This document shows positions 1-7,836 of a DNA stretch of 64,000 bases, piece after piece. The stretch covers positions 248,001-312,000 of the forward strand of contig NZ_BMKW01000006.1 of the NCBI RefSeq assembly GCF_014644535.1. The letters are read 5' to 3'. Each line of letters starts with the position of its first letter. The first letter of the stretch is position 1. A program made the translations under genes and the position numbers. This DNA comes from Neoroseomonas lacus (GTDB lineage Bacteria > Pseudomonadota > Alphaproteobacteria > Acetobacterales > Acetobacteraceae). The notes below the pieces were generated by a model, which was not told where the DNA came from, did not search any database, and saw only the letters and a list, made by a program, of their open reading frames with translations.

Positions 1-19
1 TGCGCTCATACGCCCGGCG

Positions 20-412
20 CTACCACAGGTGCGCCGCGCCGCCGAGGGCAAGGAGCGCCGCGAGCGCCAGCCCCGACAGCGTCAGGATCATGCCGCCGCC
101 GCGCAGCGGCACGATGTCAGGGTCGTGCGACATGCCGATGCTATGCGCGACGCGCCCGGCGAGCATCGCTACCCCGGCGGCGTGCAGCGCCACGGCGGGC
201 GCGCCGCACAATTCGGCGGCGAGCAGCGTGACCAGGAAGACCGGGACATATTCGGCGCAATTGGCGTGCGCCCGCACCGTCCGTTCCAGCATCCGGTCAC
301 CGCCGGTGCCGAGCACGACCTGCGCCTTGTAACGCCTCGCCAGGACCCGCGCGGTCAGCACCAGGAAGAGCAGGAGCAGCAGGCCGGCATAAAGGGCGGT
401 GATGCGTGGCAT
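20..412 (-). CDS. MAPEG family integral membrane protein
   Basis: This 130-residue protein belongs by sequence to the MAPEG family (membrane-associated proteins in eicosanoid and glutathione metabolism), whose bacterial members are poorly characterised and may bind glutathione in the membrane. Four hydrophobic segments are visible at about residues 5-22, 55-75, 76-92 and 106-125, and the family-type loop with Glu43, Arg47, His49, Asn51 and Glu54-Tyr55 follows the first one. An upstream in-frame start would add 16 non-hydrophobic residues and reach into the region before hemW, so the ATG whose complement ends at 412 is preferred. It is transcribed divergently from hemW with only 51 bases between the starts. 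The family call is firm; the substrate is unknown. Confidence 0.85.
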   Translation of the reverse strand: MPRITALYAGLLLLLFLVLTARVLARRYKAQVVLGTGGDRMLERTVRAHANCAEYVPVFLVTLLAAELCGAPAVALHAAGVAMLAGRVAHSIGMSHDPDIVPLRGGGMILTLSGLALAALLALGGAAHLW

Positions 413-463
413 GATGGTCCCCCGGGTTCGACAGATCGCGCCTCGCACGCCATATGCCACCGC

Positions 464-1618
464 GTGACCGAACCCCTCGCCCTATACATCCACTGGCCGT
501 TCTGCGCCGCCAAGTGCCCATATTGCGACTTCAATTCCCATGTGCGCGACCGGGTGGACCAGGCCCGTTTCGGCGACGCGCTGCGGCGGGAACTGGCGCA
601 TGAGGCCGCGCGCGTCGGCCGCCGGCCGCTTGCCAGCATCTTTTTCGGCGGCGGCACACCCTCCCTGATGGACCCAGCGACCGTCGCCGCGCTGATCGAG
701 GATGCGCGCGCGCTGTTCGATGCCGGCCCGGATATCGAGATCACGCTGGAAGCCAACCCGACCAGCGTCGAGATCGGCCGCCTCGCCGCCTTCCGCGATG
801 CGGGGGTGAACCGAGCCAGCCTCGGCGTGCAGTCGCTCGATGAAGCCGCGCTGCGCTTCCTCGGCCGCAAGCACGACAGCGCTCAGGCGATCGCCGCGCT
901 CGAAGCCGCCCGCAGCATCTTCCCGCGCCTGTCCTTCGACCTGATCTACGCCCGCCCCGGCCAGGACGAGGCCTCCTGGCGGGCCGAGCTGCGCCAGGCG
1001 CTGGCGCTGGCCGCCGACCACCTCTCGCTCTACCAACTGACCATCGAGCCAGGGACGCAATTTGCCACCCTGCATGGCCGCGGCGCCTTCACTCTGCCTG
1101 AGGGCGACGAGGCCGCCCGGCTGTATGTCGCCACCGCCGCGGAAGCCGGACGGTTCGGCCTGCTGCCTTACGAGGTCAGCAACTATGCGAAGCCCGGCGC
1201 GGAGAGCCGGCACAACCTGGCGTATTGGCGGTATGGCGATTACCTCGGTATCGGCGCCGGCGCGCATCAGCGGCTGTTGCTGGACGGGCGCATGCTCGCC
1301 ACCCGCCGCCACCGCGCGCCCGAGGAATGGGCGAACCGCGTCGAGCGCGACGGGCATGCGGTGGTGGAGGAAGAAGTGCTTTCAGAGGCCGACCGCGCCC
1401 GCGAGGCACTGCTGATGGGGTTGCGGCTGGCCGAGGGGATCGACCCGGCACGCATCACCGCCCGCTCGGGGCTGCCTTTCGAGCAGACCGTGGACCCGGC
1501 GATGCTCGCCGCGCTGCTGGATGAGGATTACCTGGCCTGGACAGCGGAGGGGCGGCTGCGCGCGACCGCCGAGGGGATCGTCAGGCTGGATGCGCTGTTG
1601 CCGGTGTTATTGCGGTAG
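464..1618 (+). CDS. hemW: HemW, radical SAM haem chaperone (formerly HemN-like)
   Basis: The 384-residue product is a radical SAM protein of the HemW group. HemW proteins bind haem and deliver it to respiratory enzymes; they are often misnamed oxygen-independent coproporphyrinogen oxidase. The [4Fe-4S]/SAM motif is C14-x3-C18-x2-C21 next to the start, the glycine-rich SAM segment FFGGGTPS follows at about 62-69, and the haem-associated HNxxY motif is present as H250-N-L-A-Y254, which separates HemW from true HemN. The GTG at 464 is chosen because it places the Cys cluster at the usual distance from the N terminus; the in-frame codons upstream overlap the divergent MAPEG gene and code for low-complexity sequence. 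A G-rich hairpin repeat begins at its stop codon. In many bacteria hemW sits beside rdgB and rph, which are not visible here but could lie left of the window. Confidence 0.93.
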   Translation: MTEPLALYIHWPFCAAKCPYCDFNSHVRDRVDQARFGDALRRELAHEAARVGRRPLASIFFGGGTPSLMDPATVAALIEDARALFDAGPDIEITLEANPTSVEIGRLAAFRDAGVNRASLGVQSLDEAALRFLGRKHDSAQAIAALEAARSIFPRLSFDLIYARPGQDEASWRAELRQALALAADHLSLYQLTIEPGTQFATLHGRGAFTLPEGDEAARLYVATAAEAGRFGLLPYEVSNYAKPGAESRHNLAYWRYGDYLGIGAGAHQRLLLDGRMLATRRHRAPEEWANRVERDGHAVVEEEVLSEADRAREALLMGLRLAEGIDPARITARSGLPFEQTVDPAMLAALLDEDYLAWTAEGRLRATAEGIVRLDALLPVLLR

Positions 1619-1656
1619 GAAGGTCGGGGGAGAGAACTCCCCCGAACCCCCTCCTT
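1618..1656 (+). repeat. Terminator-like hairpin repeat, left copy of an inverted pair
   Basis: This 39-base element starts on the last base of the hemW stop codon and contains a perfect stem CGGGGGAG / CTCCCCCG around AGAA. The same 39 bases occur in inverted orientation at 2151-2189 with two differences. Its position immediately 3' of hemW, and of the facing gene at the other copy, suggests a transcription terminator spread as a dispersed repeat. Confidence 0.8.
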
Positions 1657-1809
1657 CTTCTACCAATTGACGCTGGGTGTGGCTGTCGGTTCGTGGATGT
1701 TCGGGTTCGAGTGGGCGCGGATGGCTCCACATAAAGGGTGGCAGGCACGAATTGAGGAAGAGGCGGCGATGCTGCGGCTTGCCGAACGCGTAGTGGGGGC
1801 GCCGTCGGC

Positions 1810-2043
1810 ATGCTGCTCCGGGCGGGCGCCGCGTTCGTCGGTTTCATCGTGATTGTTGTTCGGGTTCTAGATGGATCTGCCTGCGAACCGGATGAAGCGG
1901 CGGGCTGCGGCGCTTCGGTGGTGTTTCTCGCCGCGTTTCTCGGGTTGCCCTTGGGTACCATATTCGGCGGAATCGCCGCGACCCGCCTCATCCAATGGCC
2001 TCAGTGTCGCGCAGAGCAGGCCACCAAAGATCAGCCGGTGTGA
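1810..2043 (+). CDS. Hypothetical small membrane protein
   Basis: I do not recognise this 77-residue frame. It codes for two hydrophobic stretches (about residues 5-18 and 33-58) separated by a short Cys-containing polar loop (SACEPDEAAGCG) and followed by a charged tail, as in a two-helix inner-membrane protein with a possible disulfide. A G-run 12-16 bases before the ATG could serve as a weak ribosome-binding site. It lies inside a 495-base spacer bounded by the inverted hairpin repeats, apart from neighbouring operons. A second short frame at 1667-1852 overlaps it in another phase and could be the front part of a broken longer gene. Real coding is plausible but unproven. Confidence 0.4.
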   Translation: MLLRAGAAFVGFIVIVVRVLDGSACEPDEAAGCGASVVFLAAFLGLPLGTIFGGIAATRLIQWPQCRAEQATKDQPV

Positions 2044-2150
2044 CGTTGGGGTGCTGGCGTACCAGTTCATTCAGGACGCCATCTGCGCCACGAAGCCCTG
2101 GCTCGAGGTCCGCGGCAACGCGACGCCCATTCAATACCAACAGACAAAAA

Positions 2151-2189
2151 AAGGAGGGGGCTCGGGGGAGTTCCCTCCCCCGACCTTCC
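2151..2189 (-). repeat. Terminator-like hairpin repeat, right copy of an inverted pair
   Basis: This element is the inverted partner of 1618-1656, matching 37 of 39 bases. It lies six bases beyond the stop codon of the minus-strand lipoprotein gene and again contains a G5/C5 stem. A run of seven A residues on its left (T residues on the transcript of the minus strand) makes it look like an intrinsic terminator for the lipoprotein gene. Confidence 0.8.
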
Positions 2190-2194
2190 TCCCC

Positions 2195-2869
2195 TCACCG
2201 CCGCCGCGCGCCCGGCACCGGCTCCGGTTCGGCCGCGGCGACGGACGCCATCGCTTTCTGCTGCTCCAGTTGCGCGAGGTCCGCCGCGAGATAGTCGTTC
2301 AGTGTCTCTGCCGTGTCGATCGTCGCGTTGGGCGCGCGTTGTGCTCGTGCGATGGCGGGTGCCGCGGCCTGGCGTAGCTGCGTCGCGCGGTCGGCGAACC
2401 AGGCGTCCAGCGCGGCCTGTGAGGCGAAGGGCTGCGGTGGCAGCGGGATGAAGGTGTTGTTGTAGCGGCGTGTCCGGCCGGTCTGCACGGCCTCCAGGTT
2501 CTGCGCGATGCCGGTGCCGACGGGTTGCGGGTGGTGGATGTCGGTGGCGAAGTCGCGCACGGGGCGGATTGCGACGGTGGTGGTCATGCTGCCGGGGGCG
2601 GTGCAGATGGCGTTGATCGTGGCGGTGCCGCGCGGCAGCGGGATGGTGGCGGGCGTAGTGACCTCGGCGACGAGGCTGTTGGTCACCGTGTTCGTCAGCA
2701 CGCAACGGGCCGCTGCCGGATCGGCGGTCAGCGTGATGCTGCCGGTGTAGGGTAGCGGCCTGGGGTCGCTGCCGATGGCGGAGGAGTCGCTCAATGCGGT
2801 GCCGCAGCCGGCCAGCGCCACGGGCGCAAGCAGGGCGGCGGCGATCGTGAGGTGACGGCGCCTGGTCAT
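2195..2869 (-). CDS. Hypothetical lipoprotein
   Basis: The 224-residue product begins with a basic segment (MTRRRH), a hydrophobic stretch and a lipobox L19-A20-G21-C22, so it should be exported, lipidated on Cys22 and anchored in the cell envelope. The mature part has a short beta-rich region with two further cysteines (near residues 55 and 88) of the kind seen in PEGA-like surface domains, then an Ala/Gln-rich helical tail rich in basic residues at the end. No catalytic motif is visible and I do not recognise the family. It is divergent from the SirB1-like gene and has its own terminator repeat downstream. Confidence 0.75.
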   Translation of the reverse strand: MTRRRHLTIAAALLAPVALAGCGTALSDSSAIGSDPRPLPYTGSITLTADPAAARCVLTNTVTNSLVAEVTTPATIPLPRGTATINAICTAPGSMTTTVAIRPVRDFATDIHHPQPVGTGIAQNLEAVQTGRTRRYNNTFIPLPPQPFASQAALDAWFADRATQLRQAAAPAIARAQRAPNATIDTAETLNDYLAADLAQLEQQKAMASVAAAEPEPVPGARRR

Positions 2870-3017
2870 GACATTCCTCGCGAAGTGGGCATTTTGCCGT
2901 TGCGCCTCAGATACGGACGCGACTTCATGCGATAACGTACATGTGATTCTTTATGAACGAGAAGCGCAATGTGACGTCTGCCTTGATGGCGCCGCCTGCC
3001 GCCGCGACACTGGGTTC

Positions 3018-3869
3018 ATGCCGCCACCCAACCAGGATGAGGCCCGCGCCGCGCTCGAAGCCGCCGGAAGCCTGCCCGATACCGAACTCGACATCGCCGC
3101 CGTGGCGCTTCAGCTCGCCCGCGTGGACGCGCCCGAGGCCGACTGGCGTGCGGCGGCCGAGCGACTGACCGCGATTGCCCGCGCCGCGGTGCAGGCCGCG
3201 ACGGCGGATCGTGAGGCCGATGGCGGGGACCTCGACCGTCGCCGCGCGGTGTTGGCCGGCGTGCTGCACGGCCAGTTCGGCCTGACCGGCGATGGCGAGA
3301 CCTATGACGACCTGGCCAATGCCAATCTGATCCGGGTGCTGGAACGCGGCCGCGGCCTGCCGGTGACGCTGGGTATCCTGTGGCTGCATGCGGCGGAAGC
3401 GGCCGGCTGGGGCGCGCATGGCGTCGATTTCCCGGGCCATTTCCTGGTCGCGCTGGAAGCACCGCGCGGGCAGTTGATGGTCGATGTGTTTGCCGGCGGG
3501 CTTGCGCTCGATGCCCCGACGCTGCGCGCGCTGCTCAAACGGGTGGAGGGGGAGGCGGCGGAATTGCGCCCCGGCCTGCTGCGCCCGATGGCGAAGCGAG
3601 AGGTACTGCTGCGGCTGCAGAACAACATCAAGCTGCGGCGGCTGCGCGCCGGGGCGATCGATGGCGCGCTCGCCTGCACCGAGGACATGCTTCGCCTGGC
3701 CCCGGACATGGCACCGCTGTGGCGGGAGGCGGGGTTGATGAACCAGCGGCTGGACCGGATCGGCGCCGCGCTGGCCTGCCTCGACCGCTTTCTGGAGCTG
3801 GTGCCGGAGGGCGAGGCGGCGGTGCGCATCCGCCAGCTGGTCGCCGAATTGCGGCAGCGGTTGAACTGA
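3018..3869 (+). CDS. SirB1 family protein (transglutaminase-like plus TPR)
   Basis: This 283-residue protein has the SirB1/transglutaminase-like core: a helical N-terminal third, then the conserved block around residues 95-150 containing the segments LIRVLERGRGLPVTLGILWL and VDFPGHFLVAL, and a C-terminal tetratricopeptide-like part (about 215-280) that ends in typical SirB1 fashion. Family members have no established enzymatic activity in most bacteria and the catalytic Cys of true transglutaminases is not evident here. The ATG at 3018 fits the family N terminus; an open frame upstream overlaps the divergent lipoprotein promoter region and is unlikely to be translated. It is followed after 143 bases by the LutA-like gene. 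Confidence 0.85.
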   Translation: MPPPNQDEARAALEAAGSLPDTELDIAAVALQLARVDAPEADWRAAAERLTAIARAAVQAATADREADGGDLDRRRAVLAGVLHGQFGLTGDGETYDDLANANLIRVLERGRGLPVTLGILWLHAAEAAGWGAHGVDFPGHFLVALEAPRGQLMVDVFAGGLALDAPTLRALLKRVEGEAAELRPGLLRPMAKREVLLRLQNNIKLRRLRAGAIDGALACTEDMLRLAPDMAPLWREAGLMNQRLDRIGAALACLDRFLELVPEGEAAVRIRQLVAELRQRLN

Positions 3870-3989
3870 TACCGACGACCGAGTGCCTCGACCGCTGGTA
3901 TCCGCCGCATCCGGCCTTCAGGCGCCGGGCTGCCGGCGGTATGGCCGGCCTGCGCGGCGGGCGTGCATCGGGGACTGTCCGTGCGGCGA

Positions 3990-4006
3990 GGAGAATCCTA
4001 TTCTCC
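3990..4006. promoter_or_regulatory. Short dyad GGAGAAT-CCT-ATTCTCC before the LutA-like gene
   Basis: A perfect seven-base inverted repeat with a three-base centre ends seven bases before the ATG at 4013. It could be an operator overlapping the translation start region or an mRNA hairpin that affects ribosome access, since its left arm holds the only purine-rich GAGGAG sequence nearby. Nothing identifies a binding protein. Confidence 0.4.
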
Positions 4007-4012
4007 CGCCCC

Positions 4013-4786
4013 ATGTCCCAGAACCGGCCGCGCGTCGCGCTCTTCGTTACCTGCCTTGTCGACCTTTACCGGCCGACGGTGGGCTTCGCGGCCATTCGAC
4101 TGCTGGAGAATGCCGGCTGTCTGGTGGAGGTGCCGCCGGTGCAGACCTGCTGCGGCCAGCCCGCTTACAATACCGGGGACCGCGCGACGGCGCGCGACCT
4201 GGCGCGGGCGGTGATCGACGCCTTCGGCGGCTACGACTACGTGGTGGCGCCGTCGGGGTCCTGCGCGGGCATGGTCTCGCACCATTACCCGACGCTGTTC
4301 GAGGACGACCCGCAATACCGCGCCAAGGCCGCGGCGCTGGCCGAACGCACGCATGAGCTGGTGTCCTTCCTGCGCGACGTGCGGGGCGTGGCCGCCGTGG
4401 CGGCGCGCTATGAGGACAGCGTCACCTATCACGACAGTTGTTCCGGCCTGCGCGAGCTTGGCGTGAAGGCGCAGCCGCGCGCGCTGCTGGCCTCGGTCGA
4501 GGGGCTGAGCCTGACCGAAATGGCCGATCCCGAGATCTGCTGTGGCTTCGGCGGGACCTTCTGCGTGAAGTATCCGGATATCTCGACGCGGATGGTGTCC
4601 GACAAATGCGCCGACATCGCAGCGACGGGCGCCGGCACGCTGCTGGCGGGTGATCTGGGCTGCCTGCTCAACATGGCCGGGCGGCTGAAGCGGGAGGGTG
4701 TACCGGTGAAGGTGCGTCATGTGGCGGAGGTATTGGCGGGGATGACCGGCGAGTTGCCGCCGATCGGCGAAGGGAGCGTGTCGTGA
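4013..4786 (+). CDS. LutA-like (Fe-S)-binding Cys-rich protein, CCG domain pair
   Basis: The 257-residue product carries two copies of the Cys-rich CCG domain (DUF224) found in LutA/YkgE, GlpC and heterodisulfide reductase HdrB. The first copy has C14, the C46-C47-G pair and C84. The second has D141-S-C143, the C176-C177-G pair, C184 and C217. LutA is one of three proteins (LutABC) that oxidise L-lactate to pyruvate. Here no LutB (4Fe-4S ferredoxin dehydrogenase) or LutC is coded beside it, so the redox partner must be elsewhere or the protein has another role. Its stop overlaps the GTG of the next gene, which points to co-translation with a 2-oxoglutarate dioxygenase. The family call is strong; lactate use is not implied. 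Confidence 0.87.
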   Translation: MSQNRPRVALFVTCLVDLYRPTVGFAAIRLLENAGCLVEVPPVQTCCGQPAYNTGDRATARDLARAVIDAFGGYDYVVAPSGSCAGMVSHHYPTLFEDDPQYRAKAAALAERTHELVSFLRDVRGVAAVAARYEDSVTYHDSCSGLRELGVKAQPRALLASVEGLSLTEMADPEICCGFGGTFCVKYPDISTRMVSDKCADIAATGAGTLLAGDLGCLLNMAGRLKREGVPVKVRHVAEVLAGMTGELPPIGEGSVS

Positions 4787-5520
4787 CCGTGCCTGCGGGG
4801 CCGCTGGCCGAGCTCGCCGCACGCGGTTTCGCGCGCGTGCCGGGGGCGATGATGGCGTCGCTGATCGGCGAGACCGGGGCGCCGGCCGCGCTGGCCGCGT
4901 TCTTCGCGTCGTGGGACCGGTTGGAGACGGATGCCTTCATGCGCGATGGCGGGCGCTACCGCCGCCGTCGCATCGCCAATTTCACCGCCGAGCCGGGCGT
5001 GTCGGGGCATGTGCGCGGGGAACATCGGCCGCATTTCCAGGCAGTCGTGCACAATACGCTCAATGGCGGCGTCGATCGCTGGTTCGCCGCGATGGAGGAC
5101 GAGGTCGCCGCCGGCGCGCCGCTGCGCGGGCTGCTCGACCTCGGCCGTTCCATGGCCGAGGCCCTGCACGGCCCGCAGCCCTGGTTCGTCGAGGCGCATC
5201 AGTTCCGCATCGAGGCCGCCGCCGGTGCGCCGGGGTTCCCGACGCCCGAGGGTGTGCACCATGACGGGGTGGATTGCGTGCTGATCACCATGATCGCGCG
5301 CACCAACCTCGATGGCGGCGAGACGGTGATCGAGGATGATGACGGCAACCGGCTGGCACAATTCGTGCTGCGGGATCCGCTCGACACCGCGGTGCTGGAC
5401 GACCCGCGGGTTCGGCATGGTGTGACCCCGGTCGCGCCGGCCGACCCGGCGAAGCCTTCCTGTCGCGACGTGCTGGTGTTGACCTGGAAGCGCGGCGGCG
5501 TGCCGGGCCAGGCGGGGTGA
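4783..5520 (+). CDS. 2OG-Fe(II) dioxygenase family protein
   Basis: This 245-residue protein resembles the bacterial 2OG-Fe dioxygenase family (PF10014) that includes L-isoleucine 4-hydroxylase. Such enzymes couple decarboxylation of 2-oxoglutarate to hydroxylation of a free amino acid or similar small molecule. The iron ligands are visible as H159-x-D161 within the family segment PTPEGVHHDGVD and the distal H212 in VRHGVTPV, with the N(L)DGGETVI strand between them. GTG at 4783 overlaps the preceding stop by four bases. The gene sits between the LutA-like gene and a flavin monooxygenase in one run, so its product may be passed on to those enzymes. The substrate cannot be read from sequence. 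Confidence 0.8.
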   Translation: MTVPAGPLAELAARGFARVPGAMMASLIGETGAPAALAAFFASWDRLETDAFMRDGGRYRRRRIANFTAEPGVSGHVRGEHRPHFQAVVHNTLNGGVDRWFAAMEDEVAAGAPLRGLLDLGRSMAEALHGPQPWFVEAHQFRIEAAAGAPGFPTPEGVHHDGVDCVLITMIARTNLDGGETVIEDDDGNRLAQFVLRDPLDTAVLDDPRVRHGVTPVAPADPAKPSCRDVLVLTWKRGGVPGQAG

Positions 5521-5542
5521 TCGCGACGGAGAAGGCGGGCGC

Positions 5543-6580
5543 ATGACCAAGGCAGGCGGGCTGCGGCTCGGCTTCTTCTCGAGGCTGCTGGATGAGGGCA
5601 GCGCGGCCGACCGGTATCGCCTGGCGACGGAACAGATCCGCCATGCCGAGGCCTGCGGCTTCGACAGCGCGTGGGTCGCGCAGCATCACTTCCATGAAGG
5701 GGAGGGCGGGCTGCCCTCGCCCTTCGTGTTCCTGGCGCAGGTCGCGGCGCTTACCAGCCGCATCCGGCTGGGCACCGGCATCGTCACCCTGCCGATGGAA
5801 ATGCCGATCCGCGTCGCCGAGGATGCGGCGGTGTTCGACCTGATCTCGGGCGGGCGGCTGGAACTCGGTGTCGGCTCGGGTGGCAACCCGGCGGCCTTCG
5901 CCGCCTTCGGGCTGGAGGATGCGCAGCGGCGGGCGATTTTCGAAGGGCATCTGAAGGTGCTGAACACGGCGCTCGCCGGGGACGCGCTGACGGGTGGGGA
6001 CCGGCTGTATCCGGCGCATCCGTCGCTGCTGTCGCGGCTGTGGTACGCGACCTTCTCGGTCGATGGCGCGCGGGCGGCGGGGCGGATGGGGGCGGGGCTG
6101 CTGCTCTCGCGCACCCAGCCGCGCACGCAGGACGCGCCGGATGCGACGCTGGCGGAGATCCAGGACCCGATGCTGGATGCCTATCTCGAGGCTCTGCCGG
6201 CCGGGGTGGCGCCGCGCATCCTCGCCTCGCGCTCGGTCTTCGCCGCCGACCGGCGTGAGGACGCGATCCGCTTCGCCGATATCGGTTTGCGCCGGCATTA
6301 CGCGCGGCTGGTCGAGTCCGGCCGGGCGCCGGACGTGACGCCCACGGTGGATGACATGATTCGCCGCCAGGACGTGCATCTCGGCACGGTGGAGGAGGTG
6401 GTTGCCTCGCTGCGCGCCGACCGGGTGATGGACCGCGCGACGGACCTCGCGGTGCAGGTGCATTCGGTCGACCCGCCACATCCCTATGTGCTGCGCTCCA
6501 TCGAACTGGTGGCCGAGGGCGTGGCGCCGGCCTTCGGCTGGCGGCGCGCGGATGAGACCGAAGCGCGTCGCGTCGCCTGA
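5543..6580 (+). CDS. Luciferase-like FMN-dependent monooxygenase (KPN_01858-like)
   Basis: The 345-residue product has the TIM-barrel signature of the luciferase-like monooxygenases: FDSAWVAQHHFHEGEGG near residues 40-56, RIRLGTGIVTLP near 74-85 and the SGGRLELGVGSGG strand near 105-117. These enzymes use FMNH2 and oxygen. It looks like the subgroup represented by the KPN_01858 family, which is typically coded beside the two CMD/AhpD-fold proteins that also follow here. It starts 22 bases after the dioxygenase gene and 25 bases before the next one, consistent with one transcript. The oxidised substrate is unknown. Confidence 0.88.
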   Translation: MTKAGGLRLGFFSRLLDEGSAADRYRLATEQIRHAEACGFDSAWVAQHHFHEGEGGLPSPFVFLAQVAALTSRIRLGTGIVTLPMEMPIRVAEDAAVFDLISGGRLELGVGSGGNPAAFAAFGLEDAQRRAIFEGHLKVLNTALAGDALTGGDRLYPAHPSLLSRLWYATFSVDGARAAGRMGAGLLLSRTQPRTQDAPDATLAEIQDPMLDAYLEALPAGVAPRILASRSVFAADRREDAIRFADIGLRRHYARLVESGRAPDVTPTVDDMIRRQDVHLGTVEEVVASLRADRVMDRATDLAVQVHSVDPPHPYVLRSIELVAEGVAPAFGWRRADETEARRVA

Positions 6581-6605
6581 CGATCCAGACAGGAACCATG
6601 CAGAG

Positions 6606-7205
6606 ATGACCGCAAACGACACCGACGTGATCGATACGCTGGTCGGCATCGTGCCGGGCTCGGCCCTCGACGGCGCGCGGGCGCGACGGCCGGCGGCGCG
6701 CAGCCATGCCGAGGCGTCCTATCGCGCGCTGCTGCTGCCGGCCGAGCCGGGCGACGTGACCATCGCCGAGCGTTTCGCGGTGGCGGCCTATGTCGCCGGG
6801 CTGCATGGCGGGGCGGCGACGGTTGGGCATTACAACCGCGCGCTGGTCGAGCATGGTGGCGCCGCGCTGGCCGCGACCGTGGCCCAGGCCGTGGCGGAGA
6901 CGATGAGCCGCGGGCCGACCGGGCACTACCCACCCGGCCCGCTCAGCGTCGAAGATGTGCCCGGGCCGGATTTCGCGCTCTCCGCGCCGGTCACGGCGGC
7001 GCTGGGGCCGAAGCTGGCGGCGGGCTTCGCTCATGCGCATTACCTGGTGTTTCACCCGCGCGACGCCGCCCCCGAGCGCTTCCCGCCGCTGATGGAGGCC
7101 GGCTGGAGCGAGGACGGCATCGTGACGCTGTCGCAACTCGTCTCCTTCCTCGCATTCCAGATACGCGTCGTGGCCGGCTTCGCCGTGCTCGCCGCGACGC
7201 CCTGA
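6606..7205 (+). CDS. CMD domain protein, Avi_7170-like
   Basis: This 199-residue protein has the all-helical carboxymuconolactone decarboxylase/AhpD fold, seen in the segments ERFAVAAYVAGLHGG and VSFLAFQIRVVAGFAVL. It lacks the CxxC of active AhpD peroxidases; no Cys is present at all, so a redox role by that mechanism is excluded. Its arrangement between a luciferase-like monooxygenase and a CxxC-bearing AhpD homologue matches the recurring three-gene set called KPN_01858/Avi_7170/Avi_7169 in protein-family databases (from memory). The ATG at 6606 follows a GAG-rich site; a longer frame upstream would overlap the monooxygenase gene. It may pair with the next protein as a heteromeric complex. 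Confidence 0.8.
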   Translation: MTANDTDVIDTLVGIVPGSALDGARARRPAARSHAEASYRALLLPAEPGDVTIAERFAVAAYVAGLHGGAATVGHYNRALVEHGGAALAATVAQAVAETMSRGPTGHYPPGPLSVEDVPGPDFALSAPVTAALGPKLAAGFAHAHYLVFHPRDAAPERFPPLMEAGWSEDGIVTLSQLVSFLAFQIRVVAGFAVLAATP

Positions 7206-7222
7206 CCCCGGAGGCTCCCGCC

Positions 7223-7795
7223 ATGACCGCCCCCGTTGCCTTCTCCCGCGATCATTTCGACTGGCTGCCCTGGGTCGACCCCGTGGCCGAGGACGCGTTG
7301 ACCGAGCGCCAGATGGTCGCGCTGGTCGATGCCGCGCGTGCCAAATCCGCGTATTTCCGGCTGCTGGCGCGCGACCCGGATGCGCTGGAACACCGCACGC
7401 GGACCGACAAGGACATCTTCTACAACACCGATGCCGGGGCGCCGCGCGCCGACCGCGAACTCGCCGCCGCGGCGGTGTCGCGGTTCAATGGCTGCATCTA
7501 TTGCGCCTCGGTCCATGCGCGCTTTGCCGCGACCTACGCCAAGCGCGAGGCGGATGTGGACCGGCTGCTGGCGGAAGGCGTCGGCGCGGATCTCGGCGAG
7601 CGGTGGAATGCGATCGTCGCGGCGGCGGTGGCGCTGACGGCGCTGCCGATGCGCTTCGGGCCGGAGCATGTGGCGCGGCTGCGCGCTTGCGGGATGGACG
7701 ACCTCGCGATCAGCGACGTCATCCAGGGCGCGGCGTTCTTCAACTGGGCGAACCGGCTGATGCTGTCGCTGGGGGAGCCGGCGATCCAGGGGTGA
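7223..7795 (+). CDS. AhpD-like alkylhydroperoxidase domain protein, Avi_7169-like
   Basis: The 190-residue product carries the AhpD redox signature with E79, C91-x2-C94 and H98, the residues that form the thiol-disulfide centre and proton relay in peroxidase-type AhpD proteins. It therefore probably reduces peroxides or a hydroperoxide formed by the flavin monooxygenase of the same operon. It starts 17 bases after the Cys-free CMD protein and closes the run begun at 4013. A G/C hairpin repeat follows within 20 bases of the stop. Assignment to the fold is firm; the physiological reductant and substrate are unknown. Confidence 0.85.
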   Translation: MTAPVAFSRDHFDWLPWVDPVAEDALTERQMVALVDAARAKSAYFRLLARDPDALEHRTRTDKDIFYNTDAGAPRADRELAAAAVSRFNGCIYCASVHARFAATYAKREADVDRLLAEGVGADLGERWNAIVAAAVALTALPMRFGPEHVARLRACGMDDLAISDVIQGAAFFNWANRLMLSLGEPAIQG

Positions 7796-7811
7796 GCCGG
7801 GGCGGGTGGCG

Positions 7812-7836
7812 CCGGAGAGGGTCTTGCCCCCTCCGG
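7812..7836 (+). terminator. Hairpin repeat after the AhpD-like gene
   Basis: Stem CCGGAG / CTCCGG continues, after one mismatch, into GGG/CCC around a TCTTG loop, starting 17 bases after the stop codon. Together with the following CCTCCCCCACCAA it matches the sequence after the LysR gene at 14101-14134, so it belongs to the same dispersed terminator-like family. Confidence 0.65.

Noticed and set aside
4013-4786. L-lactate utilisation operon lutABC
   Set aside because: Only the LutA-like component is present; no LutB or LutC gene is adjacent on either side.
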